A DNA stretch of 64,000 bases from Streptomyces griseoaurantiacus. Lineage in GTDB: Bacteria > Actinomycetota > Actinomycetes > Streptomycetales > Streptomycetaceae. The translations under genes and the position numbers were made by a program. Of the stretch, positions 7,102 to 15,635 are shown piece by piece; position 1 is the first letter of the stretch, and each line of letters opens with the position of its first letter. The notes beneath the pieces were generated by a model that saw only the letters and a program-made list of their open reading frames with translations, was not told the DNA's origin and did not search any database. The stretch covers positions 18,125 through 82,124 of the forward strand of contig BNBP01000028.1 of NCBI GenBank assembly GCA_014656015.1, read 5' to 3'.

Positions 7102-10100
7102 TCAGACCGCGAAGCGGTAGGTGCCCGAGCCCACGCGGAACACCTGGTGGCCGTCCTCGTGGCGCAGGGGGGTTCCGCCCGAGTGCGTGACCTTGTCCCT
7201 GGCGGCGGCCGGGATCCACACCTCTGCGGTGGTGTTCGGCGGCACCGAGCAGGTCAGCTCGAAGCGGCCCTGCCGTCGGCTCCAGCGGGTGGAGATCGGG
7301 CCGCGGACGGAACGGAACGTCGCACGGGCGGAGTCGACGCCGCCGCCGGGACGCGGGCGGATGAGCACCTCGCGGTAGCCGGGGCGGGCCGCGGAGATGC
7401 CCGCGATGTTCGCGTACATCCACTGCCCCACCGACCCGTAGGCGTAGTGGTTGAAGGAGTTCATGCTCGCGTCCTGGAACGTGCCGTCGGGCCGCAGGGA
7501 GTCCCAGCGCTCCCACATGGTGGTGGCGCCCCGGTCGATCTGGTAGCCCCAGCTCGGGAAGGTGCGCTGGGTGAGCAGCCGGTAGGCGAGGTCGGTGTGC
7601 CCGGTGTCGGTGAGCACGGGCAGCAGGCGGGGGGTGCCGAGGAACCCCGTCGACAGGTGCCCGCCGCGCGCCTCGATCAGCGCCACGAGCCGGTCGGCCG
7701 CCGCTCCGCGCAGCGCGTCCGGCACCAGGTCCATCGACAGGGCGAGGACGTAGGCGGTCTGGGTGTCGCCCTTCACCTTGCCGTCGGCACCGATGTACGC
7801 CTTCTGGAAGGCGGCGCGGACGCGGTGGAAGAGGTCCTCATGAGGGGCGGGGTCCTTGCCGAGTTCGCGCGCCATCCGCGAGGCGAGGTCGGCGCTGTGC
7901 GCGAAGTACGCGGTGGCGACGACGTCCTTGGGGGTCTCGTCGGACAGGTTCAGCCAGTCCCCGAAGCCGTCCGCGGGCCGCAGCAGGCTGTCGCTGTGCC
8001 GGCGCAGGTAGTCGAGCCAGTCCACCACGGACGTCCAGGCGTCCTCCAGGACCCGCAGGTCCCCGTACGCCTGGTACAGCGCCCACGGCACGGTGACACC
8101 CGCGTCGCCCCAGCCGGCCGCGCCGTCACCGACGTGGCCGACGTCGGGAGCCACATGCGTGAAGGAACCGTCCGAGGTCTGCGAGTCGCGCAGGTCGGTC
8201 AGCCATTTGCTCAGGAAGCGGGCCGACTCCATCGTGTAGGCGGCGGTGGGCGCGAAGACGTTGATGTCGCCGGTCCAGCCGAGACGCTCGTCCCGGGCGG
8301 GAGTGTCGGTGGGGACGGAGAGGAAGTTGCCGCGCTGGCCCCAGGTGATGTTGCTGTGCAGTTGGTTGAGCAGGGCCGAGTCGGTCGCGAAGTCGAGGGT
8401 GGCGGGGGCGTCGGTGTGCATGACGCGGCCGGTGATCGCCCCGGCGGTGGGGGTGCCCGGGAAGCCGGTGACCTCCACGTAGCGGAAGCCGTGGAAGGTG
8501 AAGCGGGGCTCGTGGACCTCCTTGCCGCGCCCCTTGAGGACGTAGGTGTCGGTGGCCTTCGCCGTGCGCAGGTTGGCCGTGTAGACGGTGCCGTCCGGGT
8601 TGAGCACCTCGGCGTAGCGCAGGCGCACCGCCGTCCCGGCACGGCCGGAGACGGTGAGCCGCACCGATCCGACCATGTTCTGGCCGAGGTCGAAGACGAA
8701 GACACCGGGCTTGGGCTCGCTCACCTCGACGGGCTTCAGCTCGTCGGTCACCCGCACCGGAGCGTCCACCTGGGCCACGATCCGCCCCGGGACGTCCGTG
8801 TCCGTCCCGCGCACGGCGAGCCAGTCCCCGTCGTCGAAGGAGGGCGAGGCCCAGCCGGGCGTCTCCTTGCGGGCGTCGTACGTCTCGCCGTCCAGCAGGT
8901 CGGCGGAGACGATCGGCCCGGCGGAGGCGACCCAGTCGGTGTCCGAGGTGACGCGCGCACTGCTGCCGTCGGCGTAGTCGACCTCCAACTGGGCGAGCAG
9001 TGCCGGGTGTTCGCCGTACTGGTGCGGTCCGAACATGCCGACGTTGCCCGCGTACCACCCGGGGGCGAGGTACACCCCGAGGGCGTTGGCGCCCGCCCGC
9101 AGCATCGCCGTGACGTCGTGGGTCTGGTACTGGACCCGGGTGCGGTAGTCCGTCCAGCCGGGGGCGAGCTGGTCGGTACCGACGCGCTCCCCGTTGAGGT
9201 GCGCCTCGTAGAGACCGAGCGCGGTGATGTACAGGCGGGCGCGCGCGACCTTCTTGCGGCGCAGCCGGAAGGTGTGGCGCAGCCGGGTGACCGCGAACGA
9301 GGCGGGGGTGAGCGTGCCCCAGGGCCCGGAGCCCGACGGGGCGACCTCCTTGGCGGCCGTCCAGGAGCTGTCGTCGAAGTCCGGGGCCCGCCACTCGCCG
9401 GAGGGCTCACGGTCGGCGGCCTTCCACGCGGCGTCGGTGACGACCCGCTGCTCCCCGGAGGCGGTGCGCACGACGAGCACGGCGAGCAGGCCGGCCGGAC
9501 TGGCGGAGGCGTTGGTCGCGGCGACCGCGAGGACGGTGCGTCCCGAGCGGACGTGGGGGAGGACGTCCACGACGGCGGGCTTGCGCCAGCCCTCGTTGTC
9601 GGTGTCGAGGTCGGTGCGGGCCACCTCGGTGCCGTTGACGGAGACGGAGTACACGTTGTCCGCGGTGATGGCCAGCGTGGCCGAGGTGACGCCGGCCGGG
9701 AGGTCGACCGTGCGGCGGAACCACCGGGTGCCCGCGGGCGCCTCGGCGGCCGGGTCGCCCTCGGGGAACCAGATCCAGCGGCACCCCTGGAAGGACGGTG
9801 CGCCGGTCAGCTCCTTCGGGGGCGAGATCCACCGGGCGGTCCACTGCTCGGCGCCGAGCAGTCCGGTCTCCCACCAGGAGGGCTCGCTCCAGCCCGACAC
9901 CGAGCCCTTGTCGTCCCACACCCGTACCGACCAGAAGTACCGTGTCCTGGGCTTGAGTTCGGGCCCCCGGTAGGTGACGAGGGCGGACTCGGGGGACGTG
10001 ACTCTGCCGCTGTCCCAGACGTCGGGGCGGTGCAGGGCGGCTGCGCTGGACGCCACGCGGATCTGGTACGCGGTCTGCCGGACGCCCGCCCCCTTCGACA

Positions 10101-10317
10101 CCGTCGGCCAGCTCAGCCGGGGACGGGCCGTGTCGAGGCCCAGGGGATGCCGGACGTACTCGACGGTCGGCGCCGTCACCTTCGCCGCGGGTGACCGCCC
10201 CGCCGTCGCGGTACCGGTGCCGGGGGACGCCGCCGCGGCACCGGCCGCGGCGGGTCGCACGGCACTCGCGGCGACCGCGGCCGCCGTACTCGCCAGGATG
10301 CCTCTACGACTGATCAC
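7102..10317 (-). CDS. Secreted GH78 alpha-L-rhamnosidase
   Basis: A 1071-residue exported enzyme starting at GTG 10317 with GAGGTG upstream. MISRRGILASTAAAVAAS is a TAT signal (twin Arg, then an Ala-rich segment). The domain order fits bacterial GH78: an Ig-like N-terminal part (about 50-150), two beta-sandwich domains, with SFAVTRLRHTFRL and LGLYEAHLNGERVG marking the second, then the (alpha/alpha)6 catalytic barrel (about 640-980; TDTPARDERLGWTGD carries the general-acid region), then a C-terminal beta domain. It removes terminal alpha-L-rhamnose from plant glycosides, rhamnogalacturonan or bacterial polymers. A LacI-type palindrome lies 26 bp upstream. There is no dedicated transporter beside it, so released rhamnose would be imported by a system elsewhere. 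Confidence 0.9.
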   Translation of the reverse strand: MISRRGILASTAAAVAASAVRPAAAGAAAASPGTGTATAGRSPAAKVTAPTVEYVRHPLGLDTARPRLSWPTVSKGAGVRQTAYQIRVASSAAALHRPDVWDSGRVTSPESALVTYRGPELKPRTRYFWSVRVWDDKGSVSGWSEPSWWETGLLGAEQWTARWISPPKELTGAPSFQGCRWIWFPEGDPAAEAPAGTRWFRRTVDLPAGVTSATLAITADNVYSVSVNGTEVARTDLDTDNEGWRKPAVVDVLPHVRSGRTVLAVAATNASASPAGLLAVLVVRTASGEQRVVTDAAWKAADREPSGEWRAPDFDDSSWTAAKEVAPSGSGPWGTLTPASFAVTRLRHTFRLRRKKVARARLYITALGLYEAHLNGERVGTDQLAPGWTDYRTRVQYQTHDVTAMLRAGANALGVYLAPGWYAGNVGMFGPHQYGEHPALLAQLEVDYADGSSARVTSDTDWVASAGPIVSADLLDGETYDARKETPGWASPSFDDGDWLAVRGTDTDVPGRIVAQVDAPVRVTDELKPVEVSEPKPGVFVFDLGQNMVGSVRLTVSGRAGTAVRLRYAEVLNPDGTVYTANLRTAKATDTYVLKGRGKEVHEPRFTFHGFRYVEVTGFPGTPTAGAITGRVMHTDAPATLDFATDSALLNQLHSNITWGQRGNFLSVPTDTPARDERLGWTGDINVFAPTAAYTMESARFLSKWLTDLRDSQTSDGSFTHVAPDVGHVGDGAAGWGDAGVTVPWALYQAYGDLRVLEDAWTSVVDWLDYLRRHSDSLLRPADGFGDWLNLSDETPKDVVATAYFAHSADLASRMARELGKDPAPHEDLFHRVRAAFQKAYIGADGKVKGDTQTAYVLALSMDLVPDALRGAAADRLVALIEARGGHLSTGFLGTPRLLPVLTDTGHTDLAYRLLTQRTFPSWGYQIDRGATTMWERWDSLRPDGTFQDASMNSFNHYAYGSVGQWMYANIAGISAARPGYREVLIRPRPGGGVDSARATFRSVRGPISTRWSRRQGRFELTCSVPPNTTAEVWIPAAARDKVTHSGGTPLRHEDGHQVFRVGSGTYRFAV

Positions 10318-10342
10318 TGCGCCACCTCGCGCGGAGTAGGAG

Positions 10343-10354
10343 TGAATCGATTCA
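10343..10354. promoter_or_regulatory. LacI-type operator TGAATCGATTCA
   Basis: A perfect 12-bp palindrome with the central CG typical of LacI/GalR-family operators, 26 bp upstream of the rhamnosidase start. Its sequence differs from the candidate operators in the mannan locus, so a different LacI-family repressor is implied; none is adjacent. Confidence 0.6.
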
Positions 10355-10518
10355 AAGCTGAGGAGCGCGGCAACCGTAGAGGCGCCCGTGTGAGCGGGTC
10401 AATGCGTCTGCGCCAAATTGGCACGCTGACACGGAGATTGAGGGGCAGGAGGACGTCATGAACGTGACATGAAGAGGCGGACGGTGCCGCCGTTCCATGG
10501 CGCGCGCTCCTGGCGCAC

Positions 10519-10530
10519 TGAACGCTTTCA
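10519..10530. promoter_or_regulatory. Possible second LacI-type site TGAACGCTTTCA
   Basis: An imperfect 12-bp dyad (TGAA-N4-TTCA with central CG displaced) about 200 bp upstream of the rhamnosidase and downstream of the TetR stop. It could be an auxiliary operator or chance. The rest of 10318-10574 has no gene. Confidence 0.3.
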
Positions 10531-10574
10531 ATGGTCCGGCGCGAGGACGGGGACGCATGCCCCGGTCGGCTCGG

Positions 10575-11156
10575 TCAGCGGGTGCTGTACCCGGTTTCGA
10601 GCAGTTCCCGCAGGGTGGGCAGGGCGTCCTCGCCGAGCGGGGCCCTGTCGGTCCAGGCCAGGAACAGGGCGGAGAGGAAGAGGTCCCGGGCGCGGACCGT
10701 GGGGCGTGCGGTGCCGTCCCGCTGCGCCGCGCGGAGGAAGTCGTCGGTGAGTTTGACGAGTCTCTCGCAGTTGGCGGCGAGGGGGGAGCTGTGCGAGGCG
10801 AGCGCGGCGAGGACGGGTTCGGGCAGCCCGCTGAAGGTGTTGAGATATCCCTCCAGGGCGAGCAGCCACTGCCGCAGTCCCTCGTCGGCGTCGGAGCGGG
10901 CGAGGGCTTGCAGCGGCTCCAGTCGTGCCAGGAGGGCCTCGCCGCGCACGTCCAGTGCGGCGGCCAGGAGCGCCTCCCGGGTGGGGAAGTGGCGGTAGAG
11001 CGTGGCCGGACCCACGCCGGCGTCCTTGGCGAGGGCCTCCAGGGAGGTGCCCACCCCATGCTCGGTGAAGTGCCGCAGCGCCGTGTCGAGGATGCGGGCC
11101 CGGTTGCGGGCGACGTCGGCACGCGGCTTGCGCGCGGCCGGCTGTGCTGGGCTCAT
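10575..11156 (-). CDS. TetR-family regulator, divergent from NADP reductase
   Basis: A 193-residue repressor. The helix-turn-helix is at about residues 15-60: ARILDTALRHFTEHGVGTS, then VGPATLYRHFPTREALL, the TetR core. The C-terminal ligand domain is of the type seen beside oxidoreductases. It is transcribed away from the NADP-reductase gene, with 224 bp between the starts that hold two palindromes fitting a TetR operator. The same arrangement recurs at 57.5-58.9 kb with paralogous genes. Expected to repress itself and the reductase until an unknown small molecule binds. Confidence 0.85.
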   Translation of the reverse strand: MSPAQPAARKPRADVARNRARILDTALRHFTEHGVGTSLEALAKDAGVGPATLYRHFPTREALLAAALDVRGEALLARLEPLQALARSDADEGLRQWLLALEGYLNTFSGLPEPVLAALASHSSPLAANCERLVKLTDDFLRAAQRDGTARPTVRARDLFLSALFLAWTDRAPLGEDALPTLRELLETGYSTR

Positions 11157-11264
11157 GGGGTTCCTGGCCTTCTGGGCTGCCGGGTTCCGGGTTCGTGGGC
11201 GCCCTGGGTGTCCGGGTGGTCCGCCCGGGTCGGTGGCACCGGCCCGGACTTGAAATGGATGCTA

Positions 11265-11293
11265 CCTCCGTTTTCTGTGATACAAAGCGGAGG
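11265..11293. promoter_or_regulatory. Imperfect 29-bp palindrome, candidate TetR operator
   Basis: CCTCCGTTTTCTGT and ACAAAGCGGAGG-type arms around a centre at 11279 match at 11 of 14 paired positions. It sits in the divergent TetR/reductase intergenic region, the usual place for an autoregulatory TetR operator. Confidence 0.55.
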
Positions 11294-11312
11294 CGGCCTC
11301 CATTTGGCGGCG

Positions 11313-11331
11313 CGGAGGCGGTACGCCTCCG
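11313..11331. promoter_or_regulatory. Palindrome CGGAGGCG-GTA-CGCCTCCG
   Basis: Perfect 8-bp arms around a 3-bp spacer, 49 bp upstream of the reductase start. It shares the CGGAGG core with the neighbouring 29-bp palindrome, so both may bind the same TetR protein. Confidence 0.5.
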
Positions 11332-11380
11332 TCACCACCCGTCTTCGGCACCTCGTCGACGCAAGCGAAGGGAGCGGGTC

Positions 11381-12133
11381 ATGCCCCGCACACTGGGACT
11401 CATCGGCAGCGGACTGATCGGTACGTCCCTGGCCCGTCTGGCCGTGGCGGCCGGGATGGAGGTCGTCCTCAGCAATTCCCGGGGACCCGAATCGCTCGCC
11501 GAACTCGTGGGCACCCTGGGGAGCGGCGCGCGGGCGGCCGTACCGGAGGAGGCCGCCGAGGCCGGCGACCTCGTCGTGGTCACCATCCCGCTGAGGGCCT
11601 ACGACCGGCTGCCCGTGGCGGCCCTGCGGGGCAGGACGGTGCTGGACACGATGAACTACTACCCCCAGCGCGACGGCCGCATCGCCGAATTGGACGCGGG
11701 GCGGCTCACCACCTCCGAACTGGTGCAACGCCACCTCGCCGGCGCGTCCGTCGTCAAGGTGTTCAACAGCATCGGCTCCCACCAGTTGTTGAGCCTCGCC
11801 CGGCCCGCCGGAGCGGCCGACCGCAGTGCCCTGCCCCTCGCGGGCGACGAGGAGCCGGCCAGGCGGGAAGCCGCACGGCTGCTGGACGTCCTGGGGTACG
11901 ACGCGGTGGACATGGGCCCGCTCGCCGAGAGCTGGCGCAGCGAACCGGGCACCCCCGTGTACACCCGGCCCTACCTCGGCGAGACGCCTCCCGGCCTCAC
12001 CGCCGAGGAGTACTTCCCCTGGTTCCTGCGGAACCCCGGCCGCCCCGTCCCGGCGAGCCTGGTCCGTGAGCTGACGGAGACGGCCGTGCGCGGCCCGGCG
12101 GGAGGCGTGCTGCCGGCGGGCGCCGCACGCTGA
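11381..12133 (+). CDS. F420/NADP-oxidoreductase-like NAD(P)-binding protein
   Basis: A 250-residue Rossmann protein. GLIGSGLIGTSLARLAVAAG at residues 6-25 is the dinucleotide-binding loop, and NSRGP after the second strand suggests NADP preference. The layout is that of the coenzyme F420-dependent NADP reductase-like family (also called NADPH-dependent F420 reductase/YedF-type). ATG 11381 has GAAGGGAG upstream; longer readings are rejected. A close paralogue lies at 58.3-58.9 kb; both share the RSALP-[LI]-AGD and VVLSNSRGP segments and both face a TetR gene. This copy is 29 residues longer, with a unique C-terminal tail. Substrate unknown. Confidence 0.8.
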   Translation: MPRTLGLIGSGLIGTSLARLAVAAGMEVVLSNSRGPESLAELVGTLGSGARAAVPEEAAEAGDLVVVTIPLRAYDRLPVAALRGRTVLDTMNYYPQRDGRIAELDAGRLTTSELVQRHLAGASVVKVFNSIGSHQLLSLARPAGAADRSALPLAGDEEPARREAARLLDVLGYDAVDMGPLAESWRSEPGTPVYTRPYLGETPPGLTAEEYFPWFLRNPGRPVPASLVRELTETAVRGPAGGVLPAGAAR

Positions 12134-12134
12134 G

Positions 12135-12161
12135 CGCCGGCACCGCGACCGGAGGCCGGCG
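12135..12161. terminator. Weak hairpin between convergent genes
   Basis: CGCCGGC (12135-12141) pairs with GCCGGCG (12155-12161) across a 13-nt loop, immediately after the reductase stop and before the cupin stop. No U-tract follows, as is common in Streptomyces. Confidence 0.35.
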
Positions 12162-12177
12162 TGCGGAGCGCTCTCGG

Positions 12178-12588
12178 TCAGGTGTGGAGCGCGTGTCCGG
12201 TCGTCGCGTCCACATGGTCAGGGACGTCGTCGTGGCGGTCGCCCACCGTGGGCGTTCCGGAGGGCTCGAGCATGAGGAACGCGGCACCGGACGGAGCGTG
12301 CGGCTTGTGCTCCGTGCCGCGCGGCACGGTGAAGACCGCGCCCTTCGGAAGCCGTACCGTGCGCTCGCCCCCGGGCTCGCGCAGGGAGATGCGCAGTTCG
12401 CCGTCGAGCACCAGGAAGAACTCGTCGGTGTGGTCGTGGACGTGCCAGATGTGTTCGCCCTCCGCCTTGGCGACCCGGACGTCGTAGTCGTTGACGCGGG
12501 TGACGATGCGGGGGCTCCACAGGGCGTCGAAGGAGGCCAGGGCCTCGTCGAGGACGAGAGGTGCGTCGGCAGGGGATTCGTTGCTCAT
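12178..12588 (-). CDS. Cupin-domain protein
   Basis: A 136-residue single-domain cupin. WHVHDHTDEFFLVLDGEL (residues about 49-66) gives motif 1 (HxH...E...G), and PRGTEHKPHAPSGAAF gives motif 2 (H). The metal ligands are therefore present. Small cupins of this type act as isomerases, dioxygenases or ligand sensors; the sequence does not tell which. It is divergent from the GlxA-type activator with 52 bp between starts, so it is probably that regulator's target. Confidence 0.8.
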   Translation of the reverse strand: MSNESPADAPLVLDEALASFDALWSPRIVTRVNDYDVRVAKAEGEHIWHVHDHTDEFFLVLDGELRISLREPGGERTVRLPKGAVFTVPRGTEHKPHAPSGAAFLMLEPSGTPTVGDRHDDVPDHVDATTGHALHT

Positions 12589-12628
12589 GGGTCCATCCTG
12601 CGCCGTGCTGCGGGAGGAGCGTGAGTGC

Positions 12629-12634
12629 TATAAA
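12629..12634 (+). promoter_or_regulatory. -10 element implying leaderless transcript
   Basis: TATAAA at 12629-12634 would place the transcription start at about the ATG at 12641. No Shine-Dalgarno lies within 5-12 nt; the nearest GGGAGGAG is 22 nt away. The regulator mRNA is therefore probably leaderless. Confidence 0.4.
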
Positions 12635-12640
12635 TCGCAC

Positions 12641-13639
12641 ATGACGCAAGATTCCTCGCACGTGACTCCCGGGGCGGAGGCCGACCCGCACAGGGTCGTC
12701 GTGCTCGTGGACGAGAACTCCAATCCGTTCGAGCTGGGCTGTGCGAGCGAAATCTTCGGCCTGCGCAGACCGGAGCTCGGCCGCGACCTCTACGACTTCC
12801 GGCTCTGCTCGCCCGAGCCGCTCACCAGGATGCGGGACGGGTTCTTCACGCTCACCGGGGTCGCCGGCCTGGAGGCGGCCGACACGGCGGACACCCTGAT
12901 CGTCCCCAACCGCCCGGACGTCGACGTCCCCCGGCGCCCCGCCGTGCTCGAGGCCGTCCGGCGGGCCCACGCACGGGGGGCGCGCCTGCTCGGCCTCTGC
13001 AGCGGCGCCTTCACCCTCGCGGAGGCCGGCGTCCTCGACGGCCGCCGGGCCACCGCGCACTGGCAGTGGGCCGACTCCTTCCGGGCCCGGTTCCCCTCCG
13101 TGCGCCTCGAACCGGACGTGCTGTTCGTGGACGACGGCGACATCCTCACCGCGGCGGGCAGCGCGGCCGCACTCGATCTCGGTCTGTACGTCGTCCGCCT
13201 CGACCACGGCGCCGAGATCGCCAACCGGGTGAGCCGGCGCCTGGTCTTCGCGGCACACCGCGACGGCGGGCAGCGGCAGTTCGTGGAGCGCCCCATGCCC
13301 GACGGGCGGGACGAGTCGCTGGCACCCGTACTGGCATGGGCCCAGGAACGGCTCGACTCACCGCTGACGGTGTCCGGCCTCGCGGCGCGGGCGGCCGTCA
13401 GTCCGGCGACGCTGCACCGCCGGTTCCAGGCCCAACTGGGCACCACGCCCCTGGCCTGGCTCACGGGCGAACGGCTGGCCCTGGCAAGCCGGTTGATCGA
13501 ACGGGGTGAGTCCCGGATCGAGGTGGTCGCGCGGCGCAGCGGTCTGGGAAGCGCCGCCAATCTGCGCCGGCTGATGCGCCGCGAGACCGGCATCACGCCC
13601 TCGGCGTACAGACGCCGCTTCGGGCCCGGCACCACCTGA
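12641..13639 (+). CDS. GlxA-family transcriptional regulator (DJ-1/PfpI + AraC)
   Basis: A 332-residue regulator. The N-terminal DJ-1/PfpI-like domain (about 15-190) has the nucleophile-elbow segment LGLCSGAFTLAEAGVLDG and RATAHWQW. The C-terminal AraC domain (about 230-330) carries two helix-turn-helices: LTVSGLAARAAVSPATLHRRF, with IEVVARRSGLGSAANLRRL as the second. ATG 12641 is taken as start, probably leaderless. Regulators of this build usually activate a neighbouring operon in response to a metabolite, here most likely the divergent cupin gene. Confidence 0.88.
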   Translation: MTQDSSHVTPGAEADPHRVVVLVDENSNPFELGCASEIFGLRRPELGRDLYDFRLCSPEPLTRMRDGFFTLTGVAGLEAADTADTLIVPNRPDVDVPRRPAVLEAVRRAHARGARLLGLCSGAFTLAEAGVLDGRRATAHWQWADSFRARFPSVRLEPDVLFVDDGDILTAAGSAAALDLGLYVVRLDHGAEIANRVSRRLVFAAHRDGGQRQFVERPMPDGRDESLAPVLAWAQERLDSPLTVSGLAARAAVSPATLHRRFQAQLGTTPLAWLTGERLALASRLIERGESRIEVVARRSGLGSAANLRRLMRRETGITPSAYRRRFGPGTT

Positions 13640-13674
13640 CACCGGGCGGAATCGAGGCTCGATAGGGTGGGGCG

Positions 13675-14208
13675 GTGCGCACGGTCGAGCTCTTGTTGGA
13701 CGAGGCGGCGGACGCGAGGGTCCGGGAGGCCTGGCGACGGCTGGCGGACGCGGGACTGCCCAGCCAGGCACACCACCGCTCCCCGACCAACAGTCCGCAC
13801 CTCACCCTGGCCGCCTGCCCCGAGCTGACCGCCCCGATCCGCTGGGAGCTCGCCGAGGTGGCCGCCGGCCTGCCACTGCCGGTGCGGTTCACCGGCATCG
13901 TCCGTTTCGAGCGACCCACCTCGGTGCTGGCCTGGTCACTGGAACCCGAGCCCGCACTGACCGGCCTGCACCGCCGGGTGTGGGAGGCGGTGGCCTCGGA
14001 CAGTCCGCCCGAGACCCTCAACCCCTTCCACGAGCCCGGCCGCTGGAGCCCGCACATCACCCTGGGCCGCACCCGGCGGGCAGGCGCCTTCGCGGGTCGG
14101 CGCGTCCCCGGACTGCTGCCGGTGCCACCGCTGCCGGCGGCCCTCACCACCCTGCGCAGCTTCGACACCGAAACCCGCACCGTCGAGATCCTCGCCCCCC
14201 GCCCCTGA
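13675..14208 (+). CDS. 2'-5' RNA ligase-like (2H phosphoesterase) protein
   Basis: A 177-residue protein starting at GTG 13675. It has the two H-x-T motifs of the 2H phosphoesterase superfamily: PHLTLA at about residues 41-46 and PHITLGR at about 123-129. Family members act on cyclic phosphates of RNA ends or nucleotides (LigT/ThpR type). Cytoplasmic. It follows the GlxA-type gene by 35 bp on the same strand and may be read through from it, though no functional link is evident. Confidence 0.75.
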   Translation: MRTVELLLDEAADARVREAWRRLADAGLPSQAHHRSPTNSPHLTLAACPELTAPIRWELAEVAAGLPLPVRFTGIVRFERPTSVLAWSLEPEPALTGLHRRVWEAVASDSPPETLNPFHEPGRWSPHITLGRTRRAGAFAGRRVPGLLPVPPLPAALTTLRSFDTETRTVEILAPRP

Positions 14209-14324
14209 CCCCGCGACGCCGGCACGAACACCGCGCGATGCGGGGAGAGAGCTGGGCGGGGCCGGGGGAGTGCGAGGCGGCCCGGGGAGTGCGGACGGCC
14301 CGGGAACCAGGAGGCGACCGCAGG

Positions 14325-15512
14325 TCAGGAGGCGGCGGGTTCCGGGCTCCGGCCGCCGACCTGGTCCAGCCAGTCGAGGATCACCTTGAGCGCCAGGCCC
14401 TGGTTCCCGATCTGGCAATGGTTCTGGGCCTGCTCCGCCTCCGTGAACACGCGTGCGACGACCGATCGCGCGGCAGGCAGCGTCAGCACCTGATCGCCGA
14501 GCATGCGCAGCGGCACGTAGTGGTCCGCGGCACCTGCCAGGAGCAGCACGTCCTGCGTGACCAGATGTGAGACGTCGTCGGTGCGGTACGTGTTCCAGGC
14601 CCGGAACAGGGAGCTCGCCGTGTCGACGCCCATCACGCGCCTGCCCTGCTCGACGAACCAGTCCAGCAGCAGGTCGGCCCTGCAGCCCTCCGCGACGGCG
14701 GCGTCGAGCACCGGCGCGGGAAGGCCCTCGAAGTCCGCCGCGAGTGCCCCGAGGCCCATGGACCCCAGGAGCGCGCGGAAGGCCTCGAAGAGATCGGTCA
14801 GGATGTCCCAGGCGACGACCCGGGCGACCCGTGGCTCACGCGCGGCCGCGCGCATCACCAGGCCCCCGCCGAGCGAGAAGCCCGCGAGGGTGACGTCGGA
14901 CAGGTGGAAGTGGTCCAGGACGGCGGCCACCGGCAGATGCCAGTCCGGGGTCATCGGCACGCCCGCGTCCAGCACCGTGCCCTGACCGGGTCCGTCGAAG
15001 ACAACGGTGTCCAGCCCGGCGTCGCGCAGGGCGAGCGCCGCGGGCAGCCATTCCGCGATATAGCTGTCGTACCCGCCGAAAACGACGATCGTGCCGCGCG
15101 CCCGCGCCGGGGTGAAACGGTAGGCCGTCAGCCGCGTCGTCCCGTAGGGGACCAGGTGCCGGTCGCTGGCGGTGACGCCGTTACCGGCTTCGACGTTGTC
15201 GAGGAAGCGCCGCTGAGCGGGCGCGAACCGCGGGTCGTCGGGGCGGAGGAAGAACTGCGCCGCACGGGCGTAGTAGGCGGCGGGCAGGCGGCGGTCGGCC
15301 GCCAGTGCCTTGTCGCTGAGTTTCAGCATCAGCCGCGTCCAGTCGGCGTAGTCGCAGACGCGCGGCGCCACCGTCCGCAACTCCTCCAGCATGCGTTCCT
15401 CGTTCGTCCAGCCGTAGAACCGGTTGAGCTGGAAGTTGAGGGAGACGTTCGGGTGCAGGGGGTGGTACCCCACCGGGAACCGATCGATGATCTCCTGGTC
15501 GCTCACCATCAT
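14325..15512 (-). CDS. Alpha/beta hydrolase (FrsA/dipeptidyl-aminopeptidase-like)
   Basis: A 395-residue serine hydrolase. The helical N-terminal cap (1-130) is followed by the alpha/beta core: IVVFGGYDS as oxyanion strand, DGPGQG, and the nucleophile elbow GFSLGGG at about residues 190-196. AGAADHYVP gives the acid region and HCQIGN near residue 370 supplies the histidine. It resembles pseudooxynicotine-type C-C hydrolases and FrsA-like esterases. The two adjacent ATGs at 15512 and 15509 follow an AAAGG site. It lies 123 bp downstream of an AraC-type regulator on the same strand, which is its probable controller. Confidence 0.75.
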   Translation of the reverse strand: MMVSDQEIIDRFPVGYHPLHPNVSLNFQLNRFYGWTNEERMLEELRTVAPRVCDYADWTRLMLKLSDKALAADRRLPAAYYARAAQFFLRPDDPRFAPAQRRFLDNVEAGNGVTASDRHLVPYGTTRLTAYRFTPARARGTIVVFGGYDSYIAEWLPAALALRDAGLDTVVFDGPGQGTVLDAGVPMTPDWHLPVAAVLDHFHLSDVTLAGFSLGGGLVMRAAAREPRVARVVAWDILTDLFEAFRALLGSMGLGALAADFEGLPAPVLDAAVAEGCRADLLLDWFVEQGRRVMGVDTASSLFRAWNTYRTDDVSHLVTQDVLLLAGAADHYVPLRMLGDQVLTLPAARSVVARVFTEAEQAQNHCQIGNQGLALKVILDWLDQVGGRSPEPAAS

Positions 15513-15635
15513 CTGCCTGCCTTTTTCGCGAGATGTTCCGTGAACGATCCTCGCGGCCCCGGCAGGCCCGGACGGAGGCTCCGGTGCGCCACGAGGCGGC
15601 TCTCCCGCGTCACCGTCAGGACCGGCCCGGTGACG

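Noticed and set aside
7147..10194. 1015-codon plus-strand frame antisense to the rhamnosidase
   Set aside because: High-GC antisense shadow; Gly/Arg/Val-rich low-complexity product and the opposite strand encodes a clear GH78 enzyme.
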